51,724 bases of DNA, from NCBI GenBank assembly GCA_949290395.1, contig CASERQ010000008.1, positions 1 through 51,724 on the forward strand, given 5' to 3'. This DNA is from an uncultured bacterium. Lineage in GTDB: Bacteria > Bacillota_I > Bacilli_A > RFN20 > CAG-826. Positions 42,792-50,748 of this stretch are shown in pieces (the stretch's first letter is position 1; every line of letters begins with the position of its first letter). The notes under the pieces were generated by a model. The model was not told the origin of the DNA. It searched no databases and saw only the letters and a list, made by a program, of their open reading frames with translations. Position numbers and translations under genes: made by a program.

Positions 42792-44396
42792 ATGAGATAC
42801 TACGAAGAAGAATTAGAAATACTAATTAAAGCAGGCGCAAAAGTTGTTGAAGTTGCATCTTTTGAATGGGAAAGAGTGCACGGCTTTGCTAATTATGTCG
42901 CTGAAGACTTAGGAATCGATTGGTACTCTTGGAGCAGTGTTTCCGGATTGAAAGTTTGGGATGGGAAAGGATTTAAAGTAATTAATCCTGATTGCCAAAC
43001 TCTAGCGGCAGTTTTAGATTATTACATTCAAAATGAGAACGATATGCTTCTAGTATTAGAAGATTTCCACCCATATAGTGAAGCTCAAAACCCCATAAAT
43101 ATTAGATATTTAAGAGAAATGATGAGACCACAAAACTATTCTCCAAAATATAAGAAGGCCATCATTTTAAGTTCTCCTAACAAATTTGTTCCTGAAGAAT
43201 TATCTAAGGAACTTCCTGTAATTGAAGTTGAATTACCAGACAGACAAACTATTGAAGTTATCGCTAATAGTGTTGTTGAAGAATATAATGAATATTGTAT
43301 GGAAAGTGAAATCACTTCTAAACTTTTAGAATCTGCTTTAGGTTTGACCGTTATGGAAGCAAGATTAGCTTTTGCTAAAGCAATTATTACAAATAGAAAA
43401 TTAACTGAAGAAGAAATCCCGCTCATCATTAGCGAAAAAGAACAAATTATTAAGAAGAGCGGACTTCTCGAATATTTCCATCCAAAAGAATTCTTATCCA
43501 GCATTGGTGGTCTTGAGAATTTAAAGGAGTGGATTCATAGACGCGGTAACGCTTATAGTGACGAAGCCAAAGACTTTGGTTTGAATACTCCACGTGGTGT
43601 GTTGTTACTTGGCGTTCCGGGCTGTGGTAAATCATTAACCGCTAAAGCTATCGCTAATGAGTGGAAATTTCCATTATTAAGATTTGATTTAGGTAAAGTA
43701 TTTGGTGGCATCGTTGGTGAATCTGAAAGAAATATTAGATATGCTCTTGATGTTGCTAAAACCATTTCGCCATGTGTCCTTTGGATTGATGAAATTGAAA
43801 AAGGATTAAGCGGATCACAAAGCAGCGGCAGAACTGATGGTGGAACTAGTGCTCGTGTTTTTGGAACATTCTTAACTTGGATGCAAGAAAAGAAAGAGCC
43901 GGTCTTTGTTGTCGCTACAGCAAACGATATCAGCTCATTACCACCTGAGTTACTACGTAAAGGTAGATTCGATGAAATCTTCTTTGTTGATTTACCATCA
44001 GCAAAAGAAAGAGATAACATCTTTAGAATTCATCTCGGAAACAAAGGTAGAGATGCCGATAAACTTGGTTTAGATATGAACAAACTAGTTAAGTTAAGTG
44101 AAGGTCTCTCTGGCGCAGAAATTGAAGAAGTTGTTAATGAAGCATTATTCAATGCGTATGCAAACGGCCAAAAAGATTTAGAAATGAAGAATCTTGTCGA
44201 ATGTATTGAAGCAACTTCTCCATTATCTAGAACAATGGCCGAAACAATTGCTAACTTGAGAAAGTGGGCTGAGCAAAGAGCAAGATTGGCCAGCTCTGAA
44301 AAACCAGAAGAAGTTAAGGATCTCGGTGCTGATGTTCCAAGACTTCAACAAGAATATAAGAATCCATTTATACCAAAGAAACACGATGATAAGTAA
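42792..44396 (+). CDS. AAA+ ATPase, Ycf46-like
   Basis: A 534-residue cytosolic ATPase. The N-terminal 230 residues, with EWERVHGFANYVAEDLGIDW and a degenerate P-loop-free region (LLVLEDFHPY), match the layout of Ycf46-type proteins. The C-terminal AAA+ module is complete: Walker A GVPGCGKS near 274, Walker B LWIDEIEKG near 330, sensor 1 VVATAND near 375, arginine finger in RKGRFDE near 390, and a lid domain with LSGAEIEEVVNEA. It is likely a hexameric remodeller or unfoldase that feeds on the neighbouring proteins. It overlaps the next gene by 11 bp. Ycf46 genes in cyanobacteria lie close to Ycf35/DUF1257 and DUF2997 genes, as here. Confidence 0.9.
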   Translation: MRYYEEELEILIKAGAKVVEVASFEWERVHGFANYVAEDLGIDWYSWSSVSGLKVWDGKGFKVINPDCQTLAAVLDYYIQNENDMLLVLEDFHPYSEAQNPINIRYLREMMRPQNYSPKYKKAIILSSPNKFVPEELSKELPVIEVELPDRQTIEVIANSVVEEYNEYCMESEITSKLLESALGLTVMEARLAFAKAIITNRKLTEEEIPLIISEKEQIIKKSGLLEYFHPKEFLSSIGGLENLKEWIHRRGNAYSDEAKDFGLNTPRGVLLLGVPGCGKSLTAKAIANEWKFPLLRFDLGKVFGGIVGESERNIRYALDVAKTISPCVLWIDEIEKGLSGSQSSGRTDGGTSARVFGTFLTWMQEKKEPVFVVATANDISSLPPELLRKGRFDEIFFVDLPSAKERDNIFRIHLGNKGRDADKLGLDMNKLVKLSEGLSGAEIEEVVNEALFNAYANGQKDLEMKNLVECIEATSPLSRTMAETIANLRKWAEQRARLASSEKPEEVKDLGADVPRLQQEYKNPFIPKKHDDK

Positions 44397-46239
44397 TAAG
44401 CTCGTCACAATTGTCAAAGACAATCAGTTTGATAAGGGTTGGACACTTTTTTCTCTAACCTCTTTTGAGATTGAAAGAAACTGGGCATTTAAGAAAGCTG
44501 ATTTATCTAATGTCGTTAAATTAATTACATTTTCTACTCAAGTGAATTTAATCTTATGTGAGACCTGTCTTCCATCTAGGGTAATAAATGAATTGGAGTG
44601 GTCTAACAAATACATCAAAATTAACATAATTGCTAAAAGCAAAGAGGTGCTTGAAAGATATAAAAGATTCTCGTTCAACTCCTCCAAGGTTGACGAAACA
44701 GTGAACATCAACTACATAGGGATAACCGGTAAAAGCAATGGTTTTTATATGCTTGGCGATAATCTAAGTGAAATTGATGATTCAATTGAAAAAATATATT
44801 TTGGTTCAGCAAACGAAGTCGACAAATACTCCTCTTTGGAAAATGCAAAAACATTAATTGTTTGTAGCAACAGTAAGCATCAAGGTTTTAATAATCTTCT
44901 TTCTCTGGTTGCAAAATACGGATTGAGTTGTCGCTATGTTTTAAATAGCAAATATTTTGATAGAGATGCGTATGATTATGCAAAGAATAACAAACTTGAA
45001 TTATTTATCTCAGACTATGTTGATGATGTAGTGCTTGTACTCAATAAAGATAATTCAATTTGCAGGATGTCTGTTATAAATGATGGACATCTTGTTCTAT
45101 ATCCAATTGATAGAATAAGCAGCTATGTTAGTGAGCTTTATAAAAACTTGTTTTTAAAGGACACTATTGAAGTAGATAAGATTCCAGCAGATGTCTATTC
45201 TTGCTTCGGCGGAAAAAATAAAAAGCTAAATATCAACGATGCGTACGTTGTTAAAAAAGACGTCAGCATTAGTGAGATGTCTGATTTCGTAAATGAGAGA
45301 TTTGATAAGTCGATAGTTGAGAAGCATAACGATTATTCGAATAAAGCAAGAAGAACTCAGTATTTCTTTACATTAATTCCTCCTTTGTTTGATTCTTCTT
45401 ATTGTGAATCATTAATATATGCCTCAATACATGAACTACATTCGGAATGGTTATCTATTAACAAAATCAAGCTTGATAGAATTATTAAAGATTATCGCGA
45501 GTTCATGAATAAGGATGCTAAATTAATTGCGTTTATTTCTTATTCACAAACCCTTTCTAGCAAGCTTGAAAAAATGATTAGCGGCTGTTCATACTTTGGC
45601 TATTATTCTACTTTAGATGATGCTATAAAGACCTTTGAAGAATATCAAAACTATTTATTCGATGACTGCGCTTTCATATTTAATGAAGTTAATTCAGAGA
45701 GCTCTGGTACAAAGTTTGATAAATTCGATGCAGAAGTCGAAGGATACAGAAAAACGATCAAAGAAAAAGAAGTGCTCGTTTTCATGGGTACAGATGTTTT
45801 AAGTAACAAGAGAAGAATAGAAATTCTTAACAAGAAAATCGAGGACCTGTTAGCGTTAAAAGAAAAATTCGAAGGTAGTGCAGCAACTCGCTCAAGCAAG
45901 GAAGCTGAAACATTTGTTGCATATTGCAAAAAACTTATTGGTGGTGTTTCTTCTTCAAACGATGATTCAGATTCTATTGGCAAGATAGTTAACACCAGTG
46001 AGGGGTCAAAATTGGTTAAATTGAACAGTTTTGTATCTAACTATCTAAAACAAATTAGCGACTATTTAATTAAGTGCATCGCTTGTTTGAAAAGCTTAAG
46101 AGATATACATATTCCAGAAGATTATCCGGTGTTTGAAAAAGAGAACCAAAAATATATCGTTTTGAATGAATTGAGCGAGTTTGATTCCGCGAAAGAATTA
46201 TGCAAAGAATTCTCGCTAAAGTGCTTAGCAAGGAGGTAG
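44386..46239 (+). CDS. large hypothetical protein of the island operon
   Basis: A 617-residue soluble protein, not recognised. It has alternating alpha/beta segments in the first 250 residues (KLVTIVKDNQFDKGWTLFSL; EKIYFGSANEVDKY; TLIVCSNSK), a mixed middle part, and a helical, coiled-coil-prone part around residues 465-540 (NKKIEDLLALKEKF). No catalytic motif or membrane segment is visible. The frame is open to 44326, but ATG 44386, inside the end of the AAA+ gene, is the natural start in a coupled arrangement. Three bases separate it from the next gene. Confidence 0.72.
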   Translation: MISNKLVTIVKDNQFDKGWTLFSLTSFEIERNWAFKKADLSNVVKLITFSTQVNLILCETCLPSRVINELEWSNKYIKINIIAKSKEVLERYKRFSFNSSKVDETVNINYIGITGKSNGFYMLGDNLSEIDDSIEKIYFGSANEVDKYSSLENAKTLIVCSNSKHQGFNNLLSLVAKYGLSCRYVLNSKYFDRDAYDYAKNNKLELFISDYVDDVVLVLNKDNSICRMSVINDGHLVLYPIDRISSYVSELYKNLFLKDTIEVDKIPADVYSCFGGKNKKLNINDAYVVKKDVSISEMSDFVNERFDKSIVEKHNDYSNKARRTQYFFTLIPPLFDSSYCESLIYASIHELHSEWLSINKIKLDRIIKDYREFMNKDAKLIAFISYSQTLSSKLEKMISGCSYFGYYSTLDDAIKTFEEYQNYLFDDCAFIFNEVNSESSGTKFDKFDAEVEGYRKTIKEKEVLVFMGTDVLSNKRRIEILNKKIEDLLALKEKFEGSAATRSSKEAETFVAYCKKLIGGVSSSNDDSDSIGKIVNTSEGSKLVKLNSFVSNYLKQISDYLIKCIACLKSLRDIHIPEDYPVFEKENQKYIVLNELSEFDSAKELCKEFSLKCLARR

Positions 46240-46242
46240 GGC

Positions 46243-46980
46243 ATGAGCTGTGAAAGAACTATTAAAATTTTTGAAACCGTTGAAGTTAAAATCGACACAT
46301 GCAATAAAAAAGAACTAGAAGAGCTTGAAAAAAGTATAGTTTCTGCAATTAATCAAAAGTTAGCAAAACTTAATATTCTAATTAGAAATTGTGATATTTA
46401 TTCCAACGGAAACTGCATTATTGTGCATGATAGATTTAATATCTGCTCTAGTTTAAAAGAAGTGGCGGAAGCATTCGGCTTAGAATGCGAATTAGTCAAT
46501 TTTTCCTTAAGAGGGAAAACTTATTTAATTGCCGATCAACTTCTACGTGTATTAAAACAAATAGATGTCCAGTTTAACTTTGGCTCCAATGTTGCCAATA
46601 AAGAACTTAATGGTGAAATAGAAGACATAATGGGAGAATTTGGAATTACCAAAATCGATGCAGGCATTTTAGAAATGGTTAGAAACATCAAAAAGAATGG
46701 TGTTTATACAACTACAAAAACAAGAGAAGTGTTTCAAACATTTTATGATGGTAGATTAATTGACCACTCTGAAAGCGGTTGGTCTACTGATGAAGGTGCG
46801 ATTAGAGATAGACTTCTAAATATGTCTAAGGAAGCCGAAAACGTTGTTAAGAAAACCAATGCGTATTTACGAGATGGCACAACAAAGCTGATTTATGCAA
46901 GAGCAAGACAAATGGGATATGCTGTCCAAGAAGTTAAAAAAGGAACTCAAACCCAATTAGTTTTAGTGAGGTACGAATAA
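46243..46980 (+). CDS. DUF1257/Ycf35-like protein
   Basis: A 245-residue protein. The C-terminal LIYARARQMGYAVQEVKKGTQ followed by LVLVRYE matches the end of DUF1257 (Ycf35) proteins, where a Tyr-Ala helix is followed by GYxV and a final strand. The middle segment, GKTYLIADQLLRVLKQID, fits the domain as well. The N-terminal 90 residues are beta-alpha with a cluster of Cys residues (five in the first 70), which might bind metal. The identification is supported by the next gene, a DUF2997 protein, its usual neighbour. One-base overlap with that gene. Confidence 0.68.
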   Translation: MSCERTIKIFETVEVKIDTCNKKELEELEKSIVSAINQKLAKLNILIRNCDIYSNGNCIIVHDRFNICSSLKEVAEAFGLECELVNFSLRGKTYLIADQLLRVLKQIDVQFNFGSNVANKELNGEIEDIMGEFGITKIDAGILEMVRNIKKNGVYTTTKTREVFQTFYDGRLIDHSESGWSTDEGAIRDRLLNMSKEAENVVKKTNAYLRDGTTKLIYARARQMGYAVQEVKKGTQTQLVLVRYE

Positions 46981-47180
46981 TGCCAGAGATGAAAATTGTT
47001 GTAAATATCAGTGATACCGGCGAAATCGATGCCGAAACCTTTAACATGGAAGGCACTGAGTGTCTTGAAGAATTGGATAAGTTATTAAAGGATTTGGCTC
47101 TTGAATCTGAAACTACAAAGAAACCAGAGTTTTTTAAGAACTCTAAAAAGGTTGACAACACAATCAAAGTTAAGAAATGA
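46980..47180 (+). CDS. DUF2997 protein
   Basis: A 66-residue protein: MKIVVNISDTGEIDAETFNM, then GTECLEELDKLLKDL and KKPEFF. This is the DUF2997 pattern (strand, turn, strand, Gly-x-x-Cys helix, then a Lys-Pro-Glu-(Tyr/Phe) tail). The conserved Cys29 is retained. Overlaps the radical-SAM gene by 4 bp (ATGA). In other bacteria DUF2997 occurs beside DUF1257 and often a ferredoxin or Fe-S protein. Confidence 0.8.
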   Translation: MPEMKIVVNISDTGEIDAETFNMEGTECLEELDKLLKDLALESETTKKPEFFKNSKKVDNTIKVKK

Positions 47181-47749
47181 TTAACATTCAAAGAATGATG
47201 CTTGTTGATAATGAGCATCTTTATGGTCCAGGCAAAAGGCTACTTACATACTTAAAAGGCTGTTCTATTCATTGCGAGGGATGTATTAATCCACATCTAT
47301 GGTCTTTTGATGGTGGGACACCTCTATCATCCGATGACATCTTAAAGATTCTTTTAGATAATAATCTAGATGGTGTTACTCTTCATGGCGGTGAACCGCT
47401 AGATCAAGCGGATGAACTACTGAAGATTGTTAAAGATATTAAAGCAAATGGTAAAACAGTCATCTTATTTACAGGGTATATAAAGAAAGAACTAACCGGT
47501 AATAGATTAAAGATATGGAACTTAGCAGATATAGTAGTGGCTGGAAGATTCCAACTTAAAAAAAGAAATGTCTATCTCCAATTCCGCGGTTCAACAAATC
47601 AAAGGGTATATACCCACAAAGGAAAATATAAGAACTATAAACTTAAGGATGGATATACAACAGCTATGTTCACAATTGATGAAAATGGTGACATGGATGT
47701 TAATGGTTTCTTAACTGAAGATATAGCTGAATTAATGAAAAATAAATAG
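47177..47749 (+). CDS. radical-SAM activase-like 4Fe-4S protein
   Basis: A 190-residue short radical-SAM protein. The cluster motif is CSIHCEGC (Cys29, Cys33, Cys36; CX3CX2C), preceded by YGPGKRLLTYLKG; the SAM motif HGGEPLDQ lies at 70-76. This is the NrdG/PflA-like single-cluster architecture used to make glycyl radicals in partner enzymes. No NrdD or other glycyl-radical enzyme is in the island, and no RVxGY-like motif is seen in its proteins. It is the last gene of the operon; its stop codon is one base from a severed ABC transporter gene. Confidence 0.88.
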   Translation: MINIQRMMLVDNEHLYGPGKRLLTYLKGCSIHCEGCINPHLWSFDGGTPLSSDDILKILLDNNLDGVTLHGGEPLDQADELLKIVKDIKANGKTVILFTGYIKKELTGNRLKIWNLADIVVAGRFQLKKRNVYLQFRGSTNQRVYTHKGKYKNYKLKDGYTTAMFTIDENGDMDVNGFLTEDIAELMKNK

Positions 47750-47750
47750 T

Positions 47751-47921
47751 CTGATAGTTATTGCTCATAAGATGAGGACTATTGAAAATGCTGATAAAGC
47801 AATTGTTTTAAATGAAGGAAAAGTTGTAGAAGAAGGTAGCCCTCAAGAATTAATTAAGGAAAAAGGTCAATTTACAAAAATGGTAAGTTTACAAAAAGAA
47901 GCAGCAAATTTTAATATTTAG
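47751..47921 (+). pseudogene. severed C-terminus of an ABC exporter ATPase
   Basis: 57 codons in frame: LIVIAHKMRTIENADKAIVL, then NEGKVVEEGSPQELI and a short tail, then stop. This is the H-loop (IAHKMRT) and end of an ABC exporter nucleotide-binding domain of the YbtP/YbtQ-like type. Everything upstream, including Walker A and B, is missing; the sequence jumps to the radical-SAM stop. The same subfamily of exporter starts at 51426. It lacks a start and ribosome-binding site. Confidence 0.85.
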
Positions 47922-47942
47922 TTCATCATAAACAAAAAAATT

Positions 47943-47973
47943 GTCACCTAGGTTTTGAGCTGGGTGACTTTTT
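47943..47973 (+). terminator. terminator of the former ABC exporter gene
   Basis: GTCACCTAG / CTGGGTGAC (one G-T pair) with loop GTTTTGAG and five T. It now also ends the island operon. 47974-48092 shows no gene. Confidence 0.88.
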
Positions 47974-48092
47974 AAGCTAATCAATTGATAACAATATGTA
48001 TATAAATTTAGGATTTTTTGCAATGAGAATTTATATTTAATAAACAAACATTTTCAAACGTAAGCAAAAGCGTGGCATTAAACATTAATTAA

Positions 48093-48270
48093 GGGGTTTC
48101 GTTTATCTAGTAAGGGTTTCGTTTTGCTAGTAGGGGTGTCGTTTTGTATCAAAGCGATAGCACAAAGACATCTTATAACTAACATTTTGATACAAAGTAA
48201 GGGTCTCAAAATGAACGATATTTGCTCGAGAAATCGGGCTTTTTTTCACTTCAAGCGTTTTGCTAGTAGA
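48093..48270 (+). repeat. intergenic element C
   Basis: Two and a half 20-bp CTAGTA units (cores at 48107 and 48127), then TTTGTATCAAA (48143-48153) forming a perfect 11-bp inverted repeat with TTTGATACAAA (48186-48196), then the GAACGATATTTGCTCGAG block with terminator GCTCGA-GAAA-TCGGGC (48224-48246), then GCGTTTTGCTAGTAGA. The right half is nearly identical to element B; the left half to element D. 48271-48392 shows nothing further. Confidence 0.75.
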
Positions 48271-48392
48271 GAAAAATTAGTTAAAGGCGACGTTATTTTA
48301 GGTTAAAACCGAAAGTCAATATTAGTTTATTAATTGTTTGTAAAACGAAACTTACTATTTCAATTATCTCTTACAGATTTTGTTGAACAAAA

Positions 48393-48437
48393 TATCTACC
48401 ACTTTATCTACCACTTTATCTACCAATATGATATAAT
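48393..48437 (+). promoter_or_regulatory. 12-bp tandem repeat and extended -10 promoter
   Basis: TATCTACCACTT is repeated at 48393 and 48405 with a third partial copy at 48417. Immediately after it TGATATAAT (48429-48437) is an ideal extended -10. The ATG of the next gene is seven bases beyond the box, without a Shine-Dalgarno. The repeats cover the -35 region and may be binding sites. Confidence 0.7.
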
Positions 48438-48443
48438 TTGAAC

Positions 48444-49850
48444 ATGATTAAAATGAACTTGATTGATGTTGTTAATGATCTAATTAAAAGAAGTGATGAA
48501 GAAGAATGGTTTGAATTTAAGGTAAATTGGTTTGAAGAGGAAAAAATAGGTCAATATATATCTGCATTATCTAATTCTGCATCCATTTTGGGAAAGGAAT
48601 ATAGTTATTTAGTTTGGGGGATTGATGATAAAAAACATGATGTTATAGGAACTAACATAAATCCATTTTGTAGTTATAAAAATGAACCATTTCAAGAATA
48701 CTTGGCAAGGAATCTTAAGCCTTCCATAGCTTTTCAGTTTGATGAAATTTTTATAAATAACGAAAGATTAATAGTTTTAACTATTCCCTGTGCGAAAAAC
48801 GTACCGACATCTTTCAATAAAATACGATATTCAAGAATTGGTTCAAGCATTGCTTCATTAGAAAAATATCCAGAAAGAGAAGGTTTACTCTGGAATGTAT
48901 TAATCAAAGGTTACCCTACAATGATTAATACCGAATCGCCAATACAAGATTTAACTTTTTCACAGTTAAAAAATTATTATTTAGGCAGAAATCTAATATT
49001 TAATGATGAAACATTTAAAATAAATATGCACTTGCTGTGTGATAATGGAAAATATAACATGTTGGCGTGCTTTTTAGCCGACAATGGTTCTATTCCAGTT
49101 AGAGTATCAATTTTTTCGGGACTAGATAAATCAAAAAAACTGTTTTCTGTAAAAGAATTTGGAAATCAAAGTTTAGTATCGGTTATAGACAGAATAATTG
49201 ATTATGCCGATTCCATTAATATGACTAAATCTATAGAAGATATCCATAGTGGAACAAGAACAGATGTCCCTCTTTTTAATCAAGATTGTTTTAATGAGGC
49301 TGTAAAAAATGCTTTTATTCACAATAATTGGCTAAGAAGAGTTGCTCCTATGATTACTTTTTTTGAAGACAGAATTGAAATAACCTCTTTTTCGTCCCTT
49401 GCTCCAAAACAAACCATTGAAGGCTTTTACAAGGGATACAGCATACCAGTTAATGAAGATTTATCTTCCATTTTTCTTGCAACTCATTTAAGTGAAAGAA
49501 CGGGTAAGGGAAATCCTTTGATTGTTTCTAATTACGGAAGAAAAGCTTTTAAAATTAACGAGGATTCTATAATAGTTACTATCCCTTATAACTGGATTCG
49601 TTCATTTAAAGATTTGGTAGATAATGCGGTAGATAAATTGGCAGATAAATTAAACAAAACAGAATTAAAAATACTGTATGCAATTAAAGAAAACCCTAAA
49701 ATGTCACAAATTGGAATAGCAAACATAACGAATACTGGTAAAACCACAGTTCAAAATACCATTGTTAAGTTAAAACACTTATCTTTGATTAAACGTATTG
49801 GCTCAAACAAAACGGGCTATTGGCAAATTATTGACAATAATGATTATTAA
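48444..49850 (+). CDS. AlbA/Schlafen-like ATP-binding transcriptional regulator
   Basis: A 468-residue protein of the family with an N-terminal AlbA_2/Schlafen domain (EEWFEFKVNWFEEEKIGQYISALSNSA), then a GHKL-type ATP-binding region (DCFNEAVKNAFIHNNW; GRGNPLI-like segment TGKGNPLIVS), and a C-terminal winged helix (KNPKMSQIGIANITNTGKTTVQ). The combination is common in regulators near accessory and defence genes. It starts at ATG 48444 (the frame opens at TTG 48438); the transcript is probably leaderless. Regulated genes unknown. Confidence 0.82.
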   Translation: MIKMNLIDVVNDLIKRSDEEEWFEFKVNWFEEEKIGQYISALSNSASILGKEYSYLVWGIDDKKHDVIGTNINPFCSYKNEPFQEYLARNLKPSIAFQFDEIFINNERLIVLTIPCAKNVPTSFNKIRYSRIGSSIASLEKYPEREGLLWNVLIKGYPTMINTESPIQDLTFSQLKNYYLGRNLIFNDETFKINMHLLCDNGKYNMLACFLADNGSIPVRVSIFSGLDKSKKLFSVKEFGNQSLVSVIDRIIDYADSINMTKSIEDIHSGTRTDVPLFNQDCFNEAVKNAFIHNNWLRRVAPMITFFEDRIEITSFSSLAPKQTIEGFYKGYSIPVNEDLSSIFLATHLSERTGKGNPLIVSNYGRKAFKINEDSIIVTIPYNWIRSFKDLVDNAVDKLADKLNKTELKILYAIKENPKMSQIGIANITNTGKTTVQNTIVKLKHLSLIKRIGSNKTGYWQIIDNNDY

Positions 49851-49884
49851 TTTAATTAGGTAATTTTAAGTTTGGCGAAAACGC

Positions 49885-50439
49885 ATGGAAACTTTAACTC
49901 ATGTATTAAAATATGGTACTAATGATTTTTTCAATTTTATCCGCAATATTGATTACGGATATATGGATGTTAAAGGAAAAATTCATAGAATTTCACCGAA
50001 TGATGATTACTCAAAACAAGGCGGTGAGCCCTATGTTTTTTCCTCTCCTTATCAAGTAGTCGCGAACAATTGCGGTTGGTGCTGGGATGTTGCTGAGCTT
50101 ATTCGTTTATGGTGCCAAACAAATAATGTTGAATGTAAATATATATTTTTTGAATATCTTTCTAATGATTTTCATAAAACGCATACTCAAGTATTTGCTA
50201 AATGGAATAACAAATGGTGTGAATGTCCTGATAATACATCGCCAATTGTGTTTGGCGAAAATTGCTATGATAAATTTGAAACTTGTATTAATGATTTTGT
50301 TAATCTATTTAAGAATTATTTAAAGAATCTACTTGGAAATAAATATGTCTCATCCAATTTACTTGTCAAAGAAATAACTAAACCTTTGATTTCTGGAATG
50401 TCAGTTGAAGAATATTTAGAGACTGCGAGAAAGTATTAG
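49885..50439 (+). CDS. transglutaminase-like cysteine protein
   Basis: A 184-residue protein. NNCGWCWDVAELIRLWC with a candidate nucleophile Cys, then HKTHTQVFAKWNNKW with a conserved His and a following Asp (CECPDNT) give the Cys-His-Asp order of the transglutaminase-like superfamily. It is small and cytosolic, without signal peptide. Function and substrate unknown. After the stop the +2 frame stays open for 24 codons (TELEIMIEDDFFPK), so a frameshifted longer C-terminus is possible. Confidence 0.65.
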   Translation: METLTHVLKYGTNDFFNFIRNIDYGYMDVKGKIHRISPNDDYSKQGGEPYVFSSPYQVVANNCGWCWDVAELIRLWCQTNNVECKYIFFEYLSNDFHKTHTQVFAKWNNKWCECPDNTSPIVFGENCYDKFETCINDFVNLFKNYLKNLLGNKYVSSNLLVKEITKPLISGMSVEEYLETARKY

Positions 50440-50510
50440 TGTTACCGAATTAGAAATAATGATTGAAGATGATTTCTTTCCGAAAACATTGATAAAATAC
50501 GCACTCCTTT

Positions 50511-50658
50511 AGGGTTTCGTTTATCTAGTAAGGGTTTCGTTTTGCTAGTTGAGGTGTCTTTTGTATTGTAGCGATGAAAAAAGATATTTTAACTAACATT
50601 TTGATACAAAATAATGGTGAAAATTCATTATATATGTCCGAGAAATCGGGCATTTTTT
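50511..50658 (+). repeat. intergenic element D
   Basis: AGGGTTTCGTTTATCTAGTA, a second unit ending CTAGTT, a degenerate TTTGTATTGTAG, then TAACATTTTGATACAAA and the terminator GTCCGA-GAAA-TCGGGC with a T run (50636-50658). It is the left half of element C plus a diverged right half. The rest of 50440-50695 has no gene; GTTAGT-AAAT-ACTAAC at 50673-50688 is a small palindrome. Confidence 0.72.
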
Positions 50659-50695
50659 ATGAAAACATTTTAGTTAGTAAATACTAACATAATTG

Positions 50696-50735
50696 TTGTT
50701 GCGTATTTATAACAGTGTTATAATAACACCGTTAT
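50696..50735 (+). promoter_or_regulatory. tetR promoter with 27-bp palindromic operator
   Basis: TTGTTG (50696-50701), 17 bp, TATAAT (50719-50724). The palindrome ATAACAGTGTTAT-A-ATAACACCGTTAT (50709-50735, one mismatch) is centred on the -10 box, so the TetR protein is expected to repress its own operon. Confidence 0.85.
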
Positions 50736-50748
50736 AGGAGGAATTTAA

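Noticed and set aside
43136-44020. Minus-strand frames inside the AAA+ gene
   Set aside because: Shadows of the conserved AAA+ motifs on the plus strand.
42792-44396. FtsH protease or part of a contractile injection system
   Set aside because: No HEXXH zinc motif and no membrane helix; no sheath, tube or baseplate genes nearby.
47177-47749. nrdG, anaerobic ribonucleotide reductase activase
   Set aside because: No nrdD nearby and the operon context is quite different; kept as a radical-SAM activase of unknown partner.
48124-48306. 60-codon open frame on the plus strand
   Set aside because: It lies in element C and runs through its terminator hairpin; no ribosome-binding site.
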